From an uncultured Oscillospiraceae bacterium (GTDB taxonomy: Bacteria; Bacillota; Clostridia; Oscillospirales; Acutalibacteraceae): DNA of 10,928 nucleotides. The stretch covers positions 1 through 10,928 of the forward strand of contig CABTZO010000033.1 in the NCBI GenBank assembly GCA_902489335.1, read 5' to 3'. The notes beneath the pieces were generated by a model that saw only the letters and a list, made by a program, of their open reading frames with translations, ran no database searches and was not told the DNA's origin. Each line of letters starts with the position of its first letter. The stretch's first letter is position 1. A program made the translations under genes and the position numbers. This document shows, in pieces, positions 7,007 through 10,928 of this stretch.

Positions 7007-7035
7007 TTGACTTTTTTGCGCTCTGATAATATAAT
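7007..7035 (+). promoter_or_regulatory. Promoter of the CAT-anticodon tRNA
   Basis: TTGACT (7007-7012), a 17-base spacer and a perfect TATAAT (7030-7035). The predicted start is near 7042, 20 bases before the mature tRNA 5' end. Confidence 0.85.
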
Positions 7036-7048
7036 ATCGGAGTGCAAA
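7015..7048. repeat. 14-bp near-perfect inverted repeat across the tRNA promoter -10
   Basis: TTTGCGCTCTGATA (7015-7028) and TATCGGAGTGCAAA (7035-7048) are complementary except at 7020/7043 and 7024/7039, and both of these are G-U pairs in plus-strand RNA. The six-base loop, 7029-7034, lies in the -10. There is no T-tract after it, so it is not a normal terminator. It could be an operator, or a hairpin in msrAB read-through RNA. Confidence 0.65.
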
Positions 7049-7061
7049 GAAGTATAGATAT

Positions 7062-7138
7062 GGACCATTAGCTCAGTTGGTTAGAGCAACCGGCTCATAA
7101 CCGGTCGGTCCGGGGTTCGAGTCCCTGATGGTCCACCA
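7062..7138 (+). tRNA. tRNA with CAT anticodon, probably tRNA-Ile2 (lysidine); elongator Met is the alternative
   Basis: A full cloverleaf with encoded CCA (7136-7138). The acceptor stem is GGACCAT (7062-7068) with ATGGTCC (7128-7134), discriminator A 7135. The D-stem is GCTC/GAGC. The anticodon stem is ACCGG (7089-7093) with CCGGT (7101-7105), and the loop CTCATAA has CAT at 7096-7098. The T-stem is CGGGG (7111-7115) with CCCTG (7123-7127) around TTCGAGT. Initiator Met is excluded, since G1 pairs with C72 and the anticodon stem lacks the GGG/CCC run. The GGACC start with C4 and C5, and the overall pattern, resemble the Bacillus tRNA-Ile(CAU) sequence I know; C4-G69 and C5-G68 are known TilS recognition pairs. 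In that case TilS converts C34 to lysidine, so the tRNA reads AUA as Ile. Confidence 0.93.
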
Positions 7139-7143
7139 AATCG

Positions 7144-7175
7144 CCCGTAAATATATTTACGGGTTTTTTCTTTTA
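7144..7175 (+). terminator. Terminator of the tRNA unit
   Basis: CCCGTAAATA (7144-7153) and TATTTACGGG (7154-7163) form a perfect 20-bp palindrome, read as an 8-bp stem with a TATA loop. TTTTTT and further T's follow to 7175. It separates the tRNA (and any msrAB read-through) from the isc operon. Confidence 0.92.
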
Positions 7176-7195
7176 TTGTTAACGATTTGTTTTTT

Positions 7196-7220
7196 AATTC
7201 CTATTGACATAGTAGGAGTT
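7196..7220. promoter_or_regulatory. Candidate Rrf2/IscR operator over the isc -35
   Basis: AATTCCTATT (7196-7205) and AGTAGGAGTT (7211-7220) form a 25-bp dyad centred on 7208, with 8 of 10 positions complementary. It covers the whole -35. Size, symmetry and position fit a dimeric winged-helix repressor such as the Rrf2 protein encoded at 8910-9299. The binder is inferred. Confidence 0.55.
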
Positions 7221-7233
7221 AAAAAGTTATAAT
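7204..7233 (+). promoter_or_regulatory. Consensus promoter of the isc operon
   Basis: A perfect TTGACA (7204-7209) and a perfect TATAAT (7228-7233) are separated by 18 bases. The predicted start is near 7240, with a leader of about 37 bases. Such a strong promoter on an Fe-S assembly operon implies that a repressor is needed. Confidence 0.85.
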
Positions 7234-7276
7234 GTTTATAGAATTTAAGATAAATTATTATAAAAAGGGGAAATAA

Positions 7277-8464
7277 ATGAAAGTATATGCTGACAATGCG
7301 GCAACGACAAAAATGAGCAAAGACGCAATTGATGCAATGGTATATGAAGCACAAAATAACTACGGAAATCCATCCAGCCTCTATAAAATAGGTCAAGTTG
7401 CAAAAGAAAGTCTTGAGAAATCAAGAGAAGAAATTGCAAAAATCTTAAATGCCGAGCCAAAAGAGATATATTTTACCTCCGGCGGAAGCGAGGCTGATAA
7501 TCAAGCTTTAATTTCGGCAGCTTATTTTGGAAAAAGAAAAGGAAAGACTCATATTATCTCTTCAGCCTTTGAACATCATGCAATTTTGCATACGCTAAAA
7601 AAACTTGAAAAAGAGGGGTTTGAAGTTACTCTGTTAGATGTCAATTCTAATGGTGTCATAAATCCACAGCAGGTTAAAGATGTAATAAAAGAAGAAACCT
7701 GCCTTGTAACGATTATGTATGTAAACAACGAAATCGGTACAGTTCAACCTATCCGTGAAATCGGAGAAATCTGTAAAGAGAGCGGAGTACCGTTTCATAC
7801 AGACGCAGTGCAAGCTGTGGGACACTTGCCGATAGATGTAAAAAAAGACAATATCGACATGCTTTCTCTTTCGGCACATAAATTTCAAGGACCAAAGGGC
7901 GTCGGTGTTTTATATGCAAACAAAAAAGTTCCGCTTGTTAATTTAATTGAGGGTGGAGCACAGGAAAGAAAAAAAAGAGCCGGAACTGAAAATTTACCGG
8001 GCATCGTTTCAATGACCGTAGCACTTAAAAATGCTGTAAATTCAATGGAAGAAAATTCAAAAAAAATAATAGAGCTGAGAGATATTTTGATAGAAGGTCT
8101 TTCAAAAATCGAGCACTCCGCATTAAACGGCGATCCTAAAAAGAGAAATGCCGGAACGATCAATTTTTGTTTTGAGGGAATAGAGGGTGAATCTTTACTT
8201 TTACTCCTTGACGAAGCAGGAATTTCAGCTTCTTCGGGTTCTGCCTGTACATCGGGTTCACTTGATCCGAGTCATGTTTTGCTTGCGATAGGAAGACCTC
8301 ATGAAGTAGCACACGGCTCGCTGAGACTTTCTATAAACGAACATAATACAAAAGAGCAAATGTATTATGTAGTTGAACAAGTTGAAAAAGTTGTTAAATA
8401 TTTAAGACAAATATCGCCGGTTTGGTATGATTTAATGCACGGCAAGAGAGAATTTGTATTATAA
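7277..8464 (+). CDS. iscS: Cysteine desulfurase, IscS/NifS type
   Basis: A 395-residue PLP enzyme that takes sulfur from L-cysteine as a protein persulfide, leaving alanine, and passes it to IscU and normally to tRNA-thiolation enzymes. ATG 7277 has AGGGG at 7266-7270. Motifs in order: YADNAATT at the N-terminus, SGGSEADNQAL, EHHAIL, VNNEIGTVQP, HTDAVQAVG (PLP Asp), SLSAHKFQGPKGVG with Schiff-base Lys202, RAGTENLPGIV, and SSGSACTSGSLDPSHVL with catalytic Cys324 in the long flexible loop of group I (IscS/NifS) rather than the SufS type. The length is typical. It is the first gene of an iscS-iscU-Rrf2 operon; its stop codon overlaps the iscU ribosome binding site. IscS and NifS function cannot be separated by sequence alone, but nothing points to nitrogenase here. 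Confidence 0.96.
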   Translation: MKVYADNAATTKMSKDAIDAMVYEAQNNYGNPSSLYKIGQVAKESLEKSREEIAKILNAEPKEIYFTSGGSEADNQALISAAYFGKRKGKTHIISSAFEHHAILHTLKKLEKEGFEVTLLDVNSNGVINPQQVKDVIKEETCLVTIMYVNNEIGTVQPIREIGEICKESGVPFHTDAVQAVGHLPIDVKKDNIDMLSLSAHKFQGPKGVGVLYANKKVPLVNLIEGGAQERKKRAGTENLPGIVSMTVALKNAVNSMEENSKKIIELRDILIEGLSKIEHSALNGDPKKRNAGTINFCFEGIEGESLLLLLDEAGISASSGSACTSGSLDPSHVLLAIGRPHEVAHGSLRLSINEHNTKEQMYYVVEQVEKVVKYLRQISPVWYDLMHGKREFVL

Positions 8465-8474
8465 GGAGAAAATT

Positions 8475-8909
8475 ATGGCTTTATACAGTGAAAAAGTAAT
8501 GGATCACTTTAAGAATCCGAGAAATTTGGGAGAAATGGAAAATCCTGATGCAATAGGGGAAGTCGGTAACGCAAAGTGCGGAGATATTATGAAAATATAT
8601 CTCAAAATAAAGGACAATATCATCACTGATATTAAATTTCAGACTTTCGGTTGTGCGAGCGCAATCGCATCTTCTTCAATTGCAACTGAGATGATAAAGG
8701 GAAAGTCTATAGAACAGGCACTAGCTCTTACTAACAGAGAAGTTGTAGATTCACTTGACGGTCTTCCCACTCATAAGATTCATTGTTCTGTTTTGGCGGA
8801 AGAAGCAGTTAAATCCGCAATTAAAAATTATTATGATAAAAATAATATTGAATATGACAAGTCAAAATTCCCAAGCTGTGAAGAATGTGACAGTTGCAGG
8901 ATGGTATAA
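8475..8909 (+). CDS. iscU: Fe-S cluster assembly scaffold IscU/NifU-N, with a Cys-rich tail
   Basis: A 144-residue scaffold on which IscS sulfur and iron are built into a [2Fe-2S] cluster. ATG 8475 has AAGGAG (8463-8468), which overlaps the iscS stop; an upstream in-frame start at 8454 lies inside iscS. The three ligand cysteines are present: GNAKCGD (Cys35, with Asp37), TFGCASAIASSS (Cys60) and HKIHCSVLAEEA (Cys104). The IscU signature LPPVK, used by the HscA chaperone, reads LPTHK here. The protein ends in PSCEECDSCRMV, with Cys135, Cys138 and Cys141 in a CxxCxxC pattern, which E. coli-type IscU lacks. SufU is less likely because its extra insertion is missing. The gene abuts the Rrf2 gene, with TAA followed directly by ATG. 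Confidence 0.95.
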   Translation: MALYSEKVMDHFKNPRNLGEMENPDAIGEVGNAKCGDIMKIYLKIKDNIITDIKFQTFGCASAIASSSIATEMIKGKSIEQALALTNREVVDSLDGLPTHKIHCSVLAEEAVKSAIKNYYDKNNIEYDKSKFPSCEECDSCRMV

Positions 8910-9299
8910 ATGAAGATTTCAACTCGGGGAAGATATGCTTTAGAAGTTCTATGCGAGTTATCAAATGAAGAATTCAAGCCCCTAAAAGAGATTACAAAAG
9001 AACTCGGACTTTCAAGAAAATATCTTGAAAGTATAATGACGACTTTGACTAAAGAGGGACTTTTAGAGTCGGCTTATGGGAGTAAGGGTGGCTATCGTCT
9101 TGCAAAAAGTGTAGATAATATAACTCTTGCGGAAGTTTTAAAAGCAACCGAGGGTTCACTTTCGGTCACACCATGCTTAGATGATGACGCAACGCCTTGT
9201 GAAAAATCTGAATACTGCAAAACTATTAAAATTTGGAAAAATTTAAACAAATTAATCAATGATTATTTTTGCAGCATAACAATAAATGACATAAAATAA
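8910..9299 (+). CDS. iscR: Rrf2 family transcriptional regulator, IscR-like
   Basis: A 129-residue winged-helix regulator. MKISTRGRYALEVLCEL is the classic Rrf2 start; the recognition region is ITKELGLSRKYLESIMTTLTKEGLL (about 28-52), with the wing at SAYGSKGGYRL (54-64). Three cysteines follow (Cys89, Cys97, Cys103), as in proteins of this family that bind a [2Fe-2S] cluster. Compared with E. coli IscR (Cys92, Cys98, Cys104, His107), the first gap is 8 instead of 6, and the position of His107 is Ile106. Glu40 aligns with E. coli Glu43. It starts directly at the iscU stop (AGGATGG at 8898-8904 as ribosome binding site), implying coupled translation. It probably senses cluster supply and represses the operon through the dyad at 7196-7220. 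CymR-like function is the alternative, but CymR proteins lack this Cys triad. Confidence 0.93.
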   Translation: MKISTRGRYALEVLCELSNEEFKPLKEITKELGLSRKYLESIMTTLTKEGLLESAYGSKGGYRLAKSVDNITLAEVLKATEGSLSVTPCLDDDATPCEKSEYCKTIKIWKNLNKLINDYFCSITINDIK

Positions 9300-9327
9300 C
9301 GGGCAATTTAATTGCCCGTTATCTTTA
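9296..9327. terminator. Bidirectional terminator between iscR and the sirtuin gene
   Basis: ATAACGGGCAATT (9296-9308) and AATTGCCCGTTAT (9310-9322) form a 13-bp perfect inverted repeat that contains the iscR stop codon. The T-tracts on both sides are short and broken (ATCTTTATAGTTTTTT on plus, TTATTTTATG on minus). It lies between two converging genes. Confidence 0.85.
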
Positions 9328-10044
9328 TAGTTTTTTCACAACTTTTGTTATATCATCATTTATAACTAAGTCTGCCGAATTATCGTAAGGAGTCTTGTCT
9401 TTGTTAATAAGGACAAGGTTTTTTCCTTTGAAATATCTGATAAATCCTGCAGCAGGGTAGACGATTAGAGAAGTTCCGATAACGATCATTAAATCTGCTT
9501 GTTCGATAGCGTTTATTGAATTTGATATAACATCATTGTTTAAACTCTCTTCGTATAAAACAATACCGGGACGCACGATTTCACCGTCGGCTTCACATGT
9601 AGGAACACCGTCTTGGCTTAGAACATATTCCAAATCGTAGTTTTTATGGCATTTGACGCAATAATTATACAAAACGGAGCCATGAAGCTGAAAAACTTTA
9701 GTGGATCCGGCTTTTTGATGAAGGCAATCAATATTTTGAGTGACAACAGTTACATCTTTTTTTGATTCCAGTTTCGCAAAAAAAATATGGGCCGAGTTTG
9801 GCTTAGCGTTCGGAAATATCATCTTTGATTTATAGAAATCAAAGAAAATATCAGGATTTGATTTAAAGAAACTATGTGAAATGATTTGCTCCGGAGGATA
9901 TGAAAACCCATTTTTTTCATTGTAAATTCCGTTTGAAGATCTAAAATCCGGAATACCTGAGGCAACGCTTATACCGGCACCAGTAAAGACGACGATCTTC
10001 TTTGCGTTTTGAATCATTTCTTTAAGGCTTTCAATTTTATCCAT
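9325..10044 (-). CDS. NAD-dependent protein deacylase, Sir2 family
   Basis: A 239-residue sirtuin that removes acyl groups from protein lysines using NAD+, giving nicotinamide and O-acyl-ADP-ribose. ATG 10044 has GGGAGT at 10056-10051. The NAD-binding fold shows TGAGISVASGIPDFRS (21-36), TQNID (102-106), catalytic His121 in QLHGS, and VIGTSLIVYPAAG near the C-terminus. The small zinc module has Cys129 and Cys132 (CVKC) and Cys150, but the fourth ligand position, in PTCEADGE, is Asp153 instead of Cys. The usual RPxxVLYEE follows. The Ala-Tyr-Arg pocket typical of desuccinylase (SIRT5/CobB-like) sirtuins is not evident, so simple deacetylation is the safer guess. Its gene is monocistronic and faces iscR; its promoter overlaps that of the decarboxylase. 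Confidence 0.95.
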   Translation of the reverse strand: MDKIESLKEMIQNAKKIVVFTGAGISVASGIPDFRSSNGIYNEKNGFSYPPEQIISHSFFKSNPDIFFDFYKSKMIFPNAKPNSAHIFFAKLESKKDVTVVTQNIDCLHQKAGSTKVFQLHGSVLYNYCVKCHKNYDLEYVLSQDGVPTCEADGEIVRPGIVLYEESLNNDVISNSINAIEQADLMIVIGTSLIVYPAAGFIRYFKGKNLVLINKDKTPYDNSADLVINDDITKVVKKL

Positions 10045-10062
10045 AAAATCACTCCCTATGGT

Positions 10063-10071
10063 ATTATAACA
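10063..10071 (-). promoter_or_regulatory. Extended -10 promoter of the sirtuin gene
   Basis: On the minus strand, TGT (10071-10069) precedes a perfect TATAAT (10068-10063). The -35 region is weak (TTATAT at 17 bases). The predicted start at about 10056 coincides with the first G of the GGGAGT ribosome binding site, giving a leader of about 12 bases. Confidence 0.65.
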
Positions 10072-10083
10072 TTCATATTAAGA

Positions 10084-10092
10084 TGATATAAT
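10084..10092 (+). promoter_or_regulatory. Extended -10 promoter of the decarboxylase gene
   Basis: TGA (10084-10086) precedes a perfect TATAAT (10087-10092). The -35 position (10064-10069, TTATAA) is poor and lies inside the sirtuin -10. The predicted start is near 10099, with a leader of about 30 bases. Confidence 0.65.
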
Positions 10093-10128
10093 ATATAACT
10101 AATAAATGTTCAAATATTTGGGGTTGGA

Positions 10129-10928
10129 ATGAATTTTAAGGAAAAACTTTTAAATAACTCAAATAATATAAAATCTATGCACATGCCGGGCCACAAGAGA
10201 AATAAGAAATATAAAGCTCTTATGGATTTGGGAATGAAATATGATTTTACTGAAACGTCTTATCTTGATGATTTACACAATCCTGAAGGTATAATACTTC
10301 AAGAAGAAAAAAAGGCCGCAAAATTATATGGAACTGAAAAATTTATCTTTGGAGTTAACGGATCAACAGGACTTATAACTACAGTTATTTATGCACTTTC
10401 TAAAGAACATAGTAATTTTATGGCTTTTGATAATTGCCATTACAGTATATATAACGCATTAAAAATATCACAAAAAAACATTTATCTTTTTTCTCCAAAA
10501 AGAAATGAAGATACTACTATTGTAGAAGATATAGATTATGAAGATTTGGAACATCAATTGACTTTAAAAAAAATTGAGGCTTTGATTTTGACCTATCCGG
10601 ATTATGAGGGACAAGTCTTAAAATTAGAAACTATATCCGAAATTTGTCATAAATTAAATGTTATATTGGTCGTGGATCAAGCACACGGTGCGCATTTTGG
10701 ACTTTCAAAATATTTCCCTGAAAATGCAATAAAAATAGGCGCTGATTTTGTGATTCAGAGTTTACATAAAACCTTACCGTCACTCACACAGACAGCGGTA
10801 ATGATGTGTAATGAATATATTTATGATAAATATAAAATAAATGATTATATCAAATTTTTTGAGACCTCAAGTCCATCTTTTATTTTAATAAGTTCTATAT
10901 GTGAATGCATGGATTTTATATCAAAAAA
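10129..10928 (+). CDS. Orn/Lys/Arg decarboxylase family protein, N-terminal part (3' end outside window)
   Basis: ATG 10129 opens a frame that stays open to the window end (266 full codons). GGGG at 10120-10123 is a fair ribosome binding site. The family has fold-type I PLP enzymes that decarboxylate lysine, arginine or ornithine to cadaverine, agmatine or putrescine. Visible motifs are SMHMPGHKRN at residues 16-25, FTETSYLDDLHNPEGII (about 40-56), FGVNGSTGLI, VVDQAHGAHFG and SLHKTLPSLTQTA with Schiff-base Lys214. The usual VDEAHGAHF has Gln in place of Glu. There is no N-terminal wing domain, so it resembles the shorter Bacillus YaaO/SpeA-like members rather than E. coli CadA. The substrate cannot be assigned from this part, and the C-terminal domain is not visible. 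Confidence 0.93.
   Translation, partial: MNFKEKLLNNSNNIKSMHMPGHKRNKKYKALMDLGMKYDFTETSYLDDLHNPEGIILQEEKKAAKLYGTEKFIFGVNGSTGLITTVIYALSKEHSNFMAFDNCHYSIYNALKISQKNIYLFSPKRNEDTTIVEDIDYEDLEHQLTLKKIEALILTYPDYEGQVLKLETISEICHKLNVILVVDQAHGAHFGLSKYFPENAIKIGADFVIQSLHKTLPSLTQTAVMMCNEYIYDKYKINDYIKFFETSSPSFILISSICECMDFISK

Noticed and set aside
7015..7048. Terminator for msrAB
   Set aside because: The T-run is before the hairpin, not after it, and the hairpin covers the -10 of the tRNA promoter.
7062..7138. Initiator tRNA-Met
   Set aside because: The first acceptor pair is G-C, not the C-A mismatch of bacterial initiators, and the anticodon stem lacks three consecutive G-C pairs in the initiator pattern.
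1..10928. A new defence, mobile or biosynthetic system
   Set aside because: All intact genes except one belong to known housekeeping families, transcription units are separate, and no recombinase, toxin-antitoxin pair, repeat array or composition shift is visible. The sirtuin is a stand-alone deacylase without the partner genes seen in Sir2-type defence systems.

Overview
The window looks like chromosomal housekeeping DNA from a low-GC Gram-positive bacterium, most likely a member of the Clostridia or a related Firmicutes class. The reasons are the A/T-rich sequence with AGA arginine codons, strong AGGAGG-type ribosome binding sites, short hairpin-plus-T terminators, a YerC/TrpR-like regulator, a group III-type Orn/Lys/Arg decarboxylase and a compact iscS-iscU-Rrf2 cluster. 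The lineage call is an inference. I see no transposase, phage gene, CRISPR array or compositional island.

Layout: (1) 1-421, the 3' end of tuf (EF-Tu) and its terminator. (2) 538-2162, a single-gene unit for a membrane-anchored, secreted-side beta-propeller protein of unknown function, converging on (3) yerC on the minus strand (2154-2453), which has its own extended -10 promoter inside an operator-like dyad. (4) A structured 280-base gap with two adjacent hairpins, leading to tgt (2734-3867), whose stop overlaps by 4 bases the stop of (5) plsC on the minus strand (3864-4523). (6) Divergent from plsC, a PLP-dependent aminotransferase (4692-5960) with a terminator, then (7) a fused msrA-msrB gene (6035-6991). 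(8) A CAT-anticodon tRNA (7062-7138) that looks more like tRNA-Ile2 (lysidine) than elongator Met, with a textbook promoter crossed by a 14-bp dyad. (9) An iron-sulfur operon, iscS-iscU-Rrf2/iscR (7277-9299), with a consensus promoter overlapped by a 25-bp dyad. (10) A minus-strand sirtuin (9325-10044). (11) Divergent from it, the first 266 codons of an Orn/Lys/Arg decarboxylase that runs off the window.

Functional links: IscS supplies sulfur, IscU is the cluster scaffold and the Rrf2 protein is the likely sensor and repressor of the operon. IscS sulfur also normally feeds tRNA thiolation, while Tgt and the lysidine tRNA add a tRNA-modification theme. MsrAB repairs oxidised methionine and fits the same redox and Fe-S stress setting, but shared regulation is not shown.

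I did not find a clearly new multi-gene system. The points most worth a second look are regulatory: the dyads at 7015-7048 and 7196-7220, the tgt leader hairpins, overlapping face-to-face promoters between sirtuin and decarboxylase, and a predicted leaderless plsC mRNA. There are also protein-level oddities: an Rrf2/IscR lacking the usual His ligand, an IscU with a CxxCxxC tail and no LPPVK motif, a sirtuin with Asp at the fourth zinc position, and the unassigned beta-propeller. All promoter and operator calls were made by eye.
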